DNA of 64,000 bases from Kribbella qitaiheensis (GTDB lineage: Bacteria; Actinomycetota; Actinomycetes; Propionibacteriales; Kribbellaceae). The position numbers were made by a program, and so were the translations under genes. The notes beneath the pieces were generated by a model. The model ran no database searches, was not told where the DNA came from, and was given only the letters and a program-made list of their open reading frames with translations. This document shows positions 15,801-24,156 of this stretch, piece after piece (the stretch's first letter is position 1; every line of letters starts with the position of its first letter). The stretch is taken from contig NZ_CP043661.1 in the NCBI RefSeq assembly GCF_014217565.1, positions 1,550,001 through 1,614,000 on the forward strand, given 5' to 3'.

Positions 15801-16652
15801 ATGGGCGGCGCACGAGACACAGCTGTTGAGCTGACGATCAGCGAGTTCGGGCGGCGGGCCGGGCTCTCGCACAAGGCACTTCGCCTGTACGACGTATCGG
15901 GGCTGCTCGCCCCGGCCAGGGTCGACCCGGTCAACGGCTTCCGCTTCTACTCACCGACCCAGCTCGAACGCGCCCGCCGGATCAGCGTGATGCGCCAACT
16001 CGGCATGCCGCTCGCCACGATCACCGAAGTACTGGCCGGCACCGACGCCGACAGCCTGATCCGACTGGACCGGTGGTGGGCCGCCGAGCAGGCGACCAAT
16101 GACGCCCGCAAGGCGACGCTGGAGTATCTGCGCGACCGGCTGCTCCGGCCGACCAGCCCCGGGTTGCCGCCGCGCGCAGTACTGACTCGTGAGGTACCGG
16201 AGACCAAGATCGCGTCCATCCGCGCCGACGCGGACCAGCAGTCGCTGATCGGCGTGATCATCTCGTCGACGATGGAGATCCGCGCGCACCTCGGTCAGGC
16301 CGGAGCCGAGCTGACCGGCGGCTCGTGGGTGATCTACCACGGGGCGGTGACGCCGGAGAGCGAGGCGACCGTCGAGGTGTGCGTGCCGTTTACCGGGCTG
16401 GTCGATCCGGCCGGGCAGATCGCGATCCGGGTCGAGCCGCCGCATACCGAGGCCTACTGCACGATCACCAAGGACGAGTGCGCGTATCCACGGATCATGC
16501 TCGCCTACGACCTGGTCGTCGACTGGGTCCGGCGGACCGGCGTACCGACCATCGGCGCGCCCCGCGAGATCTACCACCCCAACTTCCCGACCGCCGCCGG
16601 ACCGGACCTGGCCGTCGACATCGCCCAACCGATCGAAGGACAAGCTCGATGA
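15801..16652 (+). CDS. MerR-family regulator with GyrI-like effector domain
   Basis: 283 residues. The N-terminal MerR helix-turn-helix and wing (LTISEFGRRAGLSHKALRLY, then DVSGLLAPARVD..GFRFYSP) spans ~10-75. A dimerisation helix follows, then a C-terminal GyrI-like/AraC effector-binding domain (~125-280) with REVPETKIASIRADADQQSL and the PHTEAYCTI strand, of the kind that binds small drug-like ligands. The ATG at 15801 has no good ribosome-binding site, so the start is less certain. The stop overlaps the next ATG by 3-4 bases (ATGA), so the downstream transglutaminase-like protein is likely its co-expressed partner. Confidence 0.87.
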   Translation: MGGARDTAVELTISEFGRRAGLSHKALRLYDVSGLLAPARVDPVNGFRFYSPTQLERARRISVMRQLGMPLATITEVLAGTDADSLIRLDRWWAAEQATNDARKATLEYLRDRLLRPTSPGLPPRAVLTREVPETKIASIRADADQQSLIGVIISSTMEIRAHLGQAGAELTGGSWVIYHGAVTPESEATVEVCVPFTGLVDPAGQIAIRVEPPHTEAYCTITKDECAYPRIMLAYDLVVDWVRRTGVPTIGAPREIYHPNFPTAAGPDLAVDIAQPIEGQAR

Positions 16653-17536
16653 ACTACGCAGACCAGACTCCTTACAGCGACCCCGGCGAGTACGCGGCAC
16701 TGTTCGACGCGCTGCCCTCCGACATCCCGGGGCTGACCGCGGTGATCCGCAACCTCGTCATCCACTACCGCGGCGGCGGCATCGAGTTCACCGGTGACCG
16801 CTACGAGGAGATCAACCATCGCTGGGTCTCGGCGATGCTGGCTACCGACCAGAAGCGGAACGGTACTGCGCTCGCCGTACCGCGGGAGCCGGTGGATCGC
16901 CTCGTCGGATGCTGCCGCGACTACACCTTGCTGACGGTCTCCGCCCTACGACACAAGGGGATTCCGGCGCGCAGCCGGATCGGGTTCGCGTCGTACTTCG
17001 CGGATGGGTTCAACCACGATCATGTCGTCGCGGAGTACTGGGACGGTGATCGCTGGGTGATGGTCGACGCGCAACTGGATCCGGCGGGCGACTTCGGCTT
17101 CGACCCGCGGGACATGGAGCCTGGGTGGTTCCGGTCGGCCGCTGAGGTGTGGCTGGGGTTCCGCGCCGGGACCTTGGATGGCGATGACTTCGGGGTGGAT
17201 CCGTCGGCGCCGATTCGCGGTGGCTGGTTCATTCGCAACTATGTGTTCTTCCAGCTGGCGCATCTGCAAGGTGACGAACTGCTGCTGTGGGACGGCTGGG
17301 GCGCGCAGTCGGGTTCGCTCGACGGATCTGATCTCGAGCTGTCGGACGAGATCGCGACGCTGTTGGTTGCCTCTGACAACGGAGATGCCGCGGCCACCTC
17401 GGCACTGGCCGCTCGTTATGCCGAGGACCCGGAGCTACACCCGGGCGACCGGATCCTGCAGCTGTCCCCCGCCGGCCACCCGCCGGTGCCCGTCGACCTC
17501 AAGACGCGCGTGCCAGTTCCCTCCGCACCCCAGTGA
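16649..17536 (+). CDS. Transglutaminase-like cysteine hydrolase-fold protein
   Basis: 295 residues. A catalytic Cys-His-Asp triad can be placed: VGCCRDYTLLTVSALRHKGI (C88 or C89), then the DGFNHDHVVAEYW histidine (~H125), then WVMVDAQLD (~D140). This is the order of the transglutaminase/protease superfamily. No signal peptide was seen, so it is probably cytoplasmic. GAAGGA precedes the ATG, which overlaps the merR stop. The family includes amidases and deglutamylating enzymes; the substrate here is unknown. Pairing with a ligand-sensing MerR protein suggests inducible small-molecule handling. Confidence 0.78.
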   Translation: MNYADQTPYSDPGEYAALFDALPSDIPGLTAVIRNLVIHYRGGGIEFTGDRYEEINHRWVSAMLATDQKRNGTALAVPREPVDRLVGCCRDYTLLTVSALRHKGIPARSRIGFASYFADGFNHDHVVAEYWDGDRWVMVDAQLDPAGDFGFDPRDMEPGWFRSAAEVWLGFRAGTLDGDDFGVDPSAPIRGGWFIRNYVFFQLAHLQGDELLLWDGWGAQSGSLDGSDLELSDEIATLLVASDNGDAAATSALAARYAEDPELHPGDRILQLSPAGHPPVPVDLKTRVPVPSAPQ

Positions 17537-17549
17537 CCACGATCGCGCC

Positions 17550-17783
17550 GATCCACGTCCGGTGATCGTCGGGCTCACGGCGTGCGCGTCGGTTTGATCA
17601 CCGTGATCGCCACCGCTGCGGGAGTGATCCACCTCCGGTGATCGTCGGGCTCAGGGCGTGCGCGTCGGTTTGATCACCGTGATCGCCACCGCTGCGCCAT
17701 CCGTGATCCACGTCCGGTGATCGTCGGGCTCAGGGCGTGCGCGTTGGTCTGATCACCGTGATCGCTACCGCTGCGAGGGTGAT
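17550..17783. repeat. Three ~76-79 bp direct repeats containing a gene's 3' end
   Basis: Copies start at 17550, 17626 and 17705. The third contains the last codons and stop of the DUF606 transporter gene. The other two lie just downstream and repeat the same tail codons, with VIKPTRTP instead of VIRPTRTP, plus the stop. Each unit carries GATCACCGTGATC-type palindromes. It fits slippage-driven duplication of a gene end and its terminator region. Confidence 0.88.
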
Positions 17784-18665
17784 GGCGATCGCGATCCAGG
17801 TCGTCGCGGGTGGGCGGTGGGCGCCGAAGGTGTCGAGGAGTACCGCGCCGAGTAGCTGACCCGCGATGCTGGTCAGGCCGAAGACGAGTACGCCGAGCCG
17901 GTGGACGACCGAGGTCGCGATAGCGATCACGCCGACGCCGACGAAGCCGCCGCAGTACAGCCAAAGTTCTGTCGGGAGCGACCCGGGCGTCTTGCCGCGC
18001 AGGAGGAACTCGATCGGCAGCGCGATGCAAAGGGTGCATCCGGCAACAACGAAGTTGACCAGCGCGGCGGCCCAGGGAAACCCGGCGACCGCGCCGACTC
18101 GTCCATTGAGGGCGGATTGCACAGACAGCCCAAGCCCGGCGACCGCAGGAAGCGCGAGCAACCACAGAGAACCGTTGCCGGTCAACCGATCATGACCGGC
18201 AACGGCCACCGCACTGACACCAGCGGCCGCACCGATCACCCGACGCGTGGTGATCGCGCGGATCCCACCCGGCCCAAGCCCCGCCCGATCCACAGCAAGG
18301 CTGCCGGCCGACGTACCGCCAACTACCGCAACAGTGAAAACCCCGACGCCGAGCGACCCGACGCTGACACCTTGACTCACGACATACAAGGCCCCCGCAA
18401 CCCCACCCAAACACTGCCACCACCGAAGCCCCTGAACCCTTAGAGCCTCCCGAATCTGACGCATCGCCCGACGACCCACACGCGAACCAGGCACGATCGC
18501 GAGCAGCACCAAAATCCCGGTCCCGGTGGAGATCATCGAGCCAACGACCCCATCCCCAAGGCTCGCCCCAAGCCCGCCATTGAGCCGCGCCTGCACCGCC
18601 AACCCCACTCCCCCAACGGCCGCCAACCCCACCGCCGGCAACTCCCGAATCCCAACACCCGTCAC
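17730..18665 (-). CDS. DMT-superfamily membrane protein, DUF606 (YdcZ-like) tandem repeat type
   Basis: 311 residues, almost wholly hydrophobic, about ten helices in two homologous halves. Each half opens with a GLAVQARLNGGLG / GLSVQSALNGRVG motif, the hallmark of DUF606/YdcZ proteins. The C-terminus is short and polar. Fused two-domain forms are known in actinobacteria and are thought to export or import small solutes. The GTG start at 18665 is weakly supported. The 3' end is embedded in the tandem repeat described at 17550-17783. No co-transcribed gene; substrate unknown. Confidence 0.85.
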   Translation of the reverse strand: MTGVGIRELPAVGLAAVGGVGLAVQARLNGGLGASLGDGVVGSMISTGTGILVLLAIVPGSRVGRRAMRQIREALRVQGLRWWQCLGGVAGALYVVSQGVSVGSLGVGVFTVAVVGGTSAGSLAVDRAGLGPGGIRAITTRRVIGAAAGVSAVAVAGHDRLTGNGSLWLLALPAVAGLGLSVQSALNGRVGAVAGFPWAAALVNFVVAGCTLCIALPIEFLLRGKTPGSLPTELWLYCGGFVGVGVIAIATSVVHRLGVLVFGLTSIAGQLLGAVLLDTFGAHRPPATTWIAIAITLAAVAITVIRPTRTP

Positions 18666-18699
18666 CCGTCAGATCCTGCCACCCGCGACGCGATCTGCT

Positions 18700-19023
18700 T
18701 CAGTGGCGTACTTGATAGCGGATGTGAGTGTCGACCACGCGGAGGATGTCCAGCTCGATGCTGCTCGGGAGGACGTCGACCAGGCCCCTGCCGTTTCCGA
18801 ACAGCACCGGTAGCTGGTGGATCTGAAGCTCATCGAGCACGCCGGCCTCCAACGCGCGTTGTGCGGTGCAGGCACCGTGAACGGTTACCCGCTTGCCGCC
18901 GACAGCCTCTTCGCGGGCGCCATCGCACTCGGCATCACCACCAATCGGCCAAACCTGTCCCGACCGACAGGTAGTGCACCACTTGTACGCCGTACGCGGG
19001 AGGTTGATTGCGCCTGAGTGCAC
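18700..19023 (-). pseudogene. 3' remnant of a dihydrofolate reductase-like (RibD C-terminal) gene
   Basis: Only the C-terminal half of the family is recognisable (~70 residues): AREEAVGGKRVTVHGACTA, ALEAGVLDELQIHQLPVLFG, NGRGLVDVLP and LRVVDTHIRYQV, ending in a stop. The family is normally about 180-200 residues and starts with a V(S/T)LDG strand that is absent here. The ~35 residues before the recognisable part do not look like the family, which suggests frameshift or recombination. No promoter or ribosome-binding site was seen. Probably non-functional. Confidence 0.6.
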
Positions 19024-19201
19024 TAGATGCCGCCAGCCATTACCTGTCCGTCGGGACAGACCTACCCCCTGGCGAACAGAACCGCCACAGCTTCCGCCGA
19101 GTGAGCGACGTAGAGCTCCCGACCGGGTGGGTGGGAGCTCAGCGCCAAGCGAGCGACGCAGGAGGGGGGTGAGGGGTGAGGCGCCAGCGTGAGGAAAACA
19201 C

Positions 19202-19235
19202 GCGAGCCCCGCCTAGTGAGGTAGGCGGGGCTCGC
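19202..19235. terminator. Terminator hairpin after glgP
   Basis: Perfect 14-bp stem (19202-19215 and 19222-19235) with a 6-base loop, 12 bp past the glgP stop on the minus strand. The ~180 bp beyond it (19024-19201) hold no recognisable gene. Confidence 0.8.
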
Positions 19236-19247
19236 GGTGGTGAGAAC

Positions 19248-21845
19248 TCAGAACTCAGAACCTGCTGGGAGGTCCGGGGTTTCTGGGTCTTCGGGGTCCG
19301 ACGGCCCCGCGGCGAGACCCAGCTCGGCCGGGCTCGCCAGCATCGCGTTCTTCGGAAGAACCCGGACCGTGTAACCGAACGGCCCGGTGCGGTCGAGTTT
19401 GAGTTCGCCCTCGAAGCGGTGCCGGTTGCCCTCGTACGTCTCCGCCAGCGACAGCGACACCCGAACGGGTTCGGTGATCTCGTCGTCCGAGTTCACCCGC
19501 CCGTGCAGCGCCTCGACGTCGATGTCGGAAGAAGTCAGATCCCCCAACGTCACATACGCGCGGATCCCGACCGTGGTGCCGAGCTGCGGCACATCACCAA
19601 GACCCTGCAGCTCCACATGGTCGACGCGGATCTGCGGCCACGCGGCCCGCACGCGCTTCTTCCACGCGGCCAGCTCGCGCGCTCCGTCGTACGTCGAGTT
19701 GAGCTCGCGCGACGAGTGCGCCGCCGGTACATAGAGCCGCTCGACGTAGTCGCGGACCATCCGGGTGGCGAGCACCTTCGGGCCGAGCTCCTTGATCGTG
19801 TGCCGGAGCATCTCGATCCAGCGACCCGGCACCTCACCGTCGTAGAACCGTGGCGCGACCTGCTTCTCGATCAGGTCGTACAAAGCATGCGCCTCGAGGT
19901 CATCGCGACGATCGGTGTCCTCGATCCCCTCAGCCGAAGGAATCGCCCAGCCGAACTCGTCGTCGTACCACTCGTCCCACCACCCGTCGCGGATGGACAG
20001 GTTGAGCGCACCGTTCAGCGCCGCCTTCATGCCCGACGTGCCACACGCCTCGTACGGCCGGAGCGGGTTGTTCAGCCAGACATCGCAGCCCGGGTACATC
20101 GGCTGCGCGAGCGCGATGTCGTAGTCGGGCACGAACACGATGCGGTGCCGGACCTCGGGGTCGTCGGCGAACCGAACCATCTCCTGGATCAGCTTCTTGC
20201 CACCCTCGTCGGCCGGGTGCGCCTTGCCCGCGATGACGATCTGGATCGGCCGCTGCGGGTGCAGCAGCATCGCCTTCAGCCGCGCGGGGTCACGCAGCAT
20301 CAGCGTGAGCCGCTTGTACGACGGAACGCGGCGGGCGAAGCCCATCGTCAGTACGTCGGGGTCCAGGATCGAGTCGACCCATCCCAGCTCGGCTTCCGAA
20401 GCACCCCGGTTCACCCAGGACGCGCGGACGCGGGCCCGGGTGTCGTCGATGAAGCGCTGCCGAAGCATCCGCTTCGTCTCCCACAGCTGCGCGTCGGTGG
20501 TCTTGTCCAGACCCTCGAACATGCCCTCGGAGTCACCCTGGTCGGCATTCGCGTAGGTGAGCGCCGAGATCTCCCGGGCCACCCACGTCGGAGCGTGCAC
20601 GCCGTTGGTGATCGACGTGATCGGCACGTCGGACGGGTCGAAGCTCGGCCACAGGCCGGCGAACATGCCCCGGCTGACGACACCGTGCAGCTTGGAGACA
20701 CCGTTGGCGCGCTGGGCCAGTCGCAGCCCCATGATCGCCATGTTGAAGATGCTCGGGTCGCCGTTCTCGAAGTCCTCCGCGCCGAGCGCGAGGATCCGGT
20801 CGATCGGGACGCCTTCGCCGAACACGTCCGGCGAGAAGTGCTGCTGGATCAGCTCGACCGGGAACCGGTCGATACCGGCCGGGACCGGCGTGTGGGTGGT
20901 GAAGACGGTGCCACCGCGAGCGACCTCGAGCGCGGTGTCGAAGTCGAGGCTCTGGTCGGTGGCGAGCTCGCGGATCCGCTCGATGCCGAGGAAGCCGGCG
21001 TGACCCTCGTTGGTGTGGAACACCTCCGGCGCCGCGTGGCCGGTGATCCTGCAGTACGCCCGTACTGCGCGGACGCCGCCGACGCCGAGCAGGAGTTCCT
21101 GCAGCAGCCGGTGCTCGGTCGTACCGCCGTACAGCCGGTCGGTGACCTCGCGCTCGGCGGCCTCGTTCTCCTCGATGTCGGAGTCGAGCATCAGCAGCGG
21201 CACCCGGCCGACCTGGGCGACCCAGATCTGCGCGTGCAACTCGCGGCCGTCCGGCAGCGCGACCGTCACGACGGCAGGCGCGTCGCCGTCGCGGAGCAGG
21301 CTGATCGGCAGCCCGTCCGGGTCGACCAGCGGGTAGCGCTCCTGCTGCCAGCCCTCGCGGTTCAGCGACTGCACGAAGTACCCGTGCCGGTAGAGAAGGC
21401 CGACACCGATCAGCGGCACACCGAGGTCGCTGGCCGCCTTCAGGTGGTCACCGGCCAGGATGCCGAGACCACCGGAGTACTGCGGCAGCACGTGGGTGAT
21501 GCCGAATTCCGGGGAGAAGTAGGCGACCGAGTTGACCGGCGTACCGGCCTCGGCCTGGAACCACCGCTCGTCGGTCACGTATCCGGTCAGGTCGGCCACA
21601 GCCAGCTCGAGCCGGCGCAGGAAGGCATGGTCGTTCGCCAGCTCGTCGAGCCGGGCCGCCGGGACCTCACCGAGGAGCCGGACCGGATCACCACCGGTGG
21701 ACCGCCAAAGCTGGGGGTCGACAGCCTCGAACACATCTTGTGTCTCGGGGTGCCAGGCCCAGCGAAGGTTGTTCACCAGGGTGCCGAGACCGGTCAGCGG
21801 CTCGGGCAGGACAGGGCGGACGGAGAATCGTCGTATCGCTCGCAC
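19248..21845 (-). CDS. glgP: Alpha-glucan (glycogen) phosphorylase
   Basis: 865 residues from the GTG at 21845, matching actinobacterial phosphorylases of ~850 residues that begin RAIRRFSVRPVLPEPL; the frame stays open another 46 codons but those do not look like the family. It has the DUF3417 N-terminal domain (NNLRWAWHPETQDVF), SPEFGITHVLPQYSGGLGIL, VFHTNEGHAGFLGIERI, and the pyridoxal-phosphate lysine in EACGTSGMKAALNGALNLS. It releases glucose-1-phosphate from alpha-1,4-glucan; in GlgE organisms such enzymes can also act on maltose-1-phosphate metabolism. Divergent from glgE, with an operator-like palindrome close to its start. Confidence 0.93.
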   Translation of the reverse strand: MRAIRRFSVRPVLPEPLTGLGTLVNNLRWAWHPETQDVFEAVDPQLWRSTGGDPVRLLGEVPAARLDELANDHAFLRRLELAVADLTGYVTDERWFQAEAGTPVNSVAYFSPEFGITHVLPQYSGGLGILAGDHLKAASDLGVPLIGVGLLYRHGYFVQSLNREGWQQERYPLVDPDGLPISLLRDGDAPAVVTVALPDGRELHAQIWVAQVGRVPLLMLDSDIEENEAAEREVTDRLYGGTTEHRLLQELLLGVGGVRAVRAYCRITGHAAPEVFHTNEGHAGFLGIERIRELATDQSLDFDTALEVARGGTVFTTHTPVPAGIDRFPVELIQQHFSPDVFGEGVPIDRILALGAEDFENGDPSIFNMAIMGLRLAQRANGVSKLHGVVSRGMFAGLWPSFDPSDVPITSITNGVHAPTWVAREISALTYANADQGDSEGMFEGLDKTTDAQLWETKRMLRQRFIDDTRARVRASWVNRGASEAELGWVDSILDPDVLTMGFARRVPSYKRLTLMLRDPARLKAMLLHPQRPIQIVIAGKAHPADEGGKKLIQEMVRFADDPEVRHRIVFVPDYDIALAQPMYPGCDVWLNNPLRPYEACGTSGMKAALNGALNLSIRDGWWDEWYDDEFGWAIPSAEGIEDTDRRDDLEAHALYDLIEKQVAPRFYDGEVPGRWIEMLRHTIKELGPKVLATRMVRDYVERLYVPAAHSSRELNSTYDGARELAAWKKRVRAAWPQIRVDHVELQGLGDVPQLGTTVGIRAYVTLGDLTSSDIDVEALHGRVNSDDEITEPVRVSLSLAETYEGNRHRFEGELKLDRTGPFGYTVRVLPKNAMLASPAELGLAAGPSDPEDPETPDLPAGSEF

Positions 21846-21896
21846 CGGGACACCGTACCGGCCCCGGACGGTCAGAACACCCTCGGGATGCATCAA

Positions 21897-21921
21897 TCTT
21901 GCAACGCGAGCAAGATCTTGC
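21897..21921. promoter_or_regulatory. Operator-like palindrome between glgP and glgE
   Basis: TCTTGC-N7-GCAAGA (21897-21915) overlaps the 12-bp perfect palindrome GCAAGATCTTGC (21910-21921). Three half-sites in alternating orientation sit in the 261-bp divergent spacer, close to glgP. Layout suggests a LacI- or TetR-type repressor site; no regulator gene is adjacent. Confidence 0.5.
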
Positions 21922-22106
21922 AGGACCAGACCAGTTGCCCGGCATGACCGGCCGGTGAGACACAAGGTCCGAACTGTGATCACTGCCCGGACCGGGCGGT
22001 GGGGTGGGACCGCGTGTGAATGGTGCGTCGGACTATGGGGAACCGATAACGTCAGTGCTGTACTTCTCTGTCCCCGCTAGCCGGAAAGCGAAGGTTGGAC
22101 AACTCC

Positions 22107-24095
22107 ATGACTGGGCGCATCCCGATCACCGACGTCAGCCCGACCGTCGACGCCGGAGCGTATCCGGCCAAGTCGTCGGTCGGCGAGACATTCACCATCG
22201 CGGCCAACGTGTTCCGCGAAGGCCACGACGCGGTGAACGCGAACGTCGTACTGACCTCGCCGACGGGACAGACCAGACGGATGCTGATGGCCCCTGTCGG
22301 ACAGGGCAGCGATCAGTGGACCGTCGACGTCACCCTGCAGGAGCAGGGCGCGTGGACGTTCGCGGTCGAGGGCTGGAGCGACCCGTACGGGACGTGGCGG
22401 CACAACGCCGAGATCAAGATCCCGGCCGGCATGGACGTCGACCTGATGTTCGCCGAGGGCGCCGCCTTCTTCGACCGGGCCGCGGCCGGTGTGCCGCCGG
22501 CGGTGCGCGTGGACCGCAGCACGTTGAGCGACGCCGCGCAGGCGCTGGCCAACGGATCGTTGCCGCCCGAGGCACGGTTGGCCGCCGGGATCTCGCCGCA
22601 GGTCCGCGCCGCGCTCGGGCGGTACCCGGTGCGCGAGCTGATCACGTCGTCGGAGACCTTCCCGGTCTGGGTCGACCGCCGGCTCGCGCTGTACGGCAGC
22701 TGGTACGAATTCTTCCCGCGCTCCGAAGGCGCGAAGTACGACGAAGGCACCGGGGAATGGCAGTCCGGCACCTTCCGTACTGCGGCGGAGCGGCTCGACG
22801 CCGTCGCCAAGATGGGGTTCGACGTCCTCTATGTCCCGCCGGTGCACCCGGTCGGCCAGTCGTACCGCAAGGGCCCGAACAACACGCTCGACCCGAAGCC
22901 GGGTGACCCGGGTTCGCCGTGGGCGATCGGGTCGGCCGACGGCGGGCACGACGCGATCCACCCGGAGCTCGGCACCTTCGAGGACTTCGACTACTTCGTC
23001 GGGCGTGCCCGCGAGCTCGGTCTCGAGGTGGCGATCGACTTCGCGCTGCAGGCCTCGCCGGACCACCCGTGGGTGACCGAGCACCCGAAGTGGTTCTCGG
23101 TCCGCGCCGACGGCTCGATCGCGTACGCCGAGAACCCGCCGAAGAAGTACCAGGACATCTACCCGATCAACTTCGACAACGATCCCGAGGGGATCTACGC
23201 CGAGGTCCTGAGGATCGTGAAGCTGTGGATCTCGCACGGCGTCACCGTGTTCCGGGTCGACAACCCGCACACCAAGCCGGTGAATTTCTGGGAATGGCTG
23301 CTCGGCGAGGTCCGCAAGACCGACCCGGACGTGATCTTCCTGTCCGAGGCCTTCACCCGGCGGCCGATGATGCAGGAGCTGGCGAAGGTCGGCTTCCACC
23401 AGTCCTACACCTACTTCACCTGGCGCAACGAGAAGTGGGAGCTGGAGGAGTACCTGCAGGAGCTGACCCAGGAGACCGGGCACTTCCTGCGGCCGAACTT
23501 CTTCGTGAACACGCCGGACATCCTGACGGCCTACCTGCAGTACGGCGGTCCGGGCGCGTTCAAGATCCGTGCCGCGATCGCCGCGACCTCCGCGCCCGCG
23601 TGGGGTGTGTACGCAGGCTTCGAGTTGTTCGAGCACGTCGCGCTCCGGCCGGGATCCGAGGAGTATCTGGACACCGAGAAGTTCCAGCTCCGGCCGCGCG
23701 ACTGGGAGGCGGCTGCCGACGAGGGTCGCACGCTGGCGCCGTACATCACGCTGCTGAACAACATCCGCCGCCGGCACCCCGCGTTGCAGCAACTGCGCAA
23801 CCTGAGCCTGCACAAGGTCGATGACGAGCAGATCATGTGCTACTCCAAGCGGATCACCGGCCCCGACGGGCACAGTGACACCGTCATCGTCGTGGTGAAC
23901 ACCGACCCGCACGCGGTCCGCGAGTCGATGGTCCACCTGGACATGGCCGCGCTCGGGATGCGTCCCGAGGACACCTTCACCGTGTACGACGAGATCAGCG
24001 GCGCCACCTGGCGCTGGGGTCAGCAGAACTACATCAAGCTCGACCCCAACGGCGAGCCCTGCCACATCCTCGCCGTCCGCCGCGGCCAAGCCTGA
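22107..24095 (+). CDS. glgE: Alpha-1,4-glucan:maltose-1-phosphate maltosyltransferase
   Basis: 662 residues. GH13_3 fold: an N-terminal beta-sandwich (~1-190), then a barrel with GRYPVRELITSSETFPVWVD, YGSWYEFFPRSEGAK, nucleophile D385 in VFRVDNPHTKP and acid/base E414 in IFLSEAF. NTPDILTAYLQYGGP holds the transition-state Asp. It extends alpha-1,4-glucan with maltosyl units from maltose-1-phosphate made by TreS and Mak (38.4-41.6 kb). I chose the ATG at 22107; an in-frame TTG 12 bases earlier is less likely. In many actinobacteria glgE is followed directly by treS, mak and glgB; here they are 14 kb away. Confidence 0.95.
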   Translation: MTGRIPITDVSPTVDAGAYPAKSSVGETFTIAANVFREGHDAVNANVVLTSPTGQTRRMLMAPVGQGSDQWTVDVTLQEQGAWTFAVEGWSDPYGTWRHNAEIKIPAGMDVDLMFAEGAAFFDRAAAGVPPAVRVDRSTLSDAAQALANGSLPPEARLAAGISPQVRAALGRYPVRELITSSETFPVWVDRRLALYGSWYEFFPRSEGAKYDEGTGEWQSGTFRTAAERLDAVAKMGFDVLYVPPVHPVGQSYRKGPNNTLDPKPGDPGSPWAIGSADGGHDAIHPELGTFEDFDYFVGRARELGLEVAIDFALQASPDHPWVTEHPKWFSVRADGSIAYAENPPKKYQDIYPINFDNDPEGIYAEVLRIVKLWISHGVTVFRVDNPHTKPVNFWEWLLGEVRKTDPDVIFLSEAFTRRPMMQELAKVGFHQSYTYFTWRNEKWELEEYLQELTQETGHFLRPNFFVNTPDILTAYLQYGGPGAFKIRAAIAATSAPAWGVYAGFELFEHVALRPGSEEYLDTEKFQLRPRDWEAAADEGRTLAPYITLLNNIRRRHPALQQLRNLSLHKVDDEQIMCYSKRITGPDGHSDTVIVVVNTDPHAVRESMVHLDMAALGMRPEDTFTVYDEISGATWRWGQQNYIKLDPNGEPCHILAVRRGQA

Positions 24096-24104
24096 GGACA
24101 CCGG

Positions 24105-24152
24105 TTGCGTCCGAAGAGGCGAGGGTCAGGCCCCACGGTTCTTCGGACACAA
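24105..24152. terminator. Family B hairpin between glgE and thrC
   Basis: TTGCGTCCGAAG (24105-24116) pairs with CTTCGGACACAA (24141-24152), one mismatch. It lies between two convergent genes. Two further copies of the same arm sequence occur at 25.4 and 32.8 kb. Confidence 0.75.
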
Positions 24153-24156
24153 GCGG

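Noticed and set aside
17550..17783. CRISPR array
   Set aside because: Only three repeats of 76-79 bp, contiguous without unique spacers, overlapping a gene end; no cas genes in the window.
19176..21947. Long open frame antisense to glgP (over 900 codons)
   Set aside because: It mirrors the codon phase of a strongly supported gene; the translation is Arg/Val/Asp/His-rich with no recognisable domain. High third-position GC opens antisense frames.
22077..24101. Open frame antisense to glgE
   Set aside because: No domain recognised; it is the shadow of glgE with its conserved GH13 motifs.
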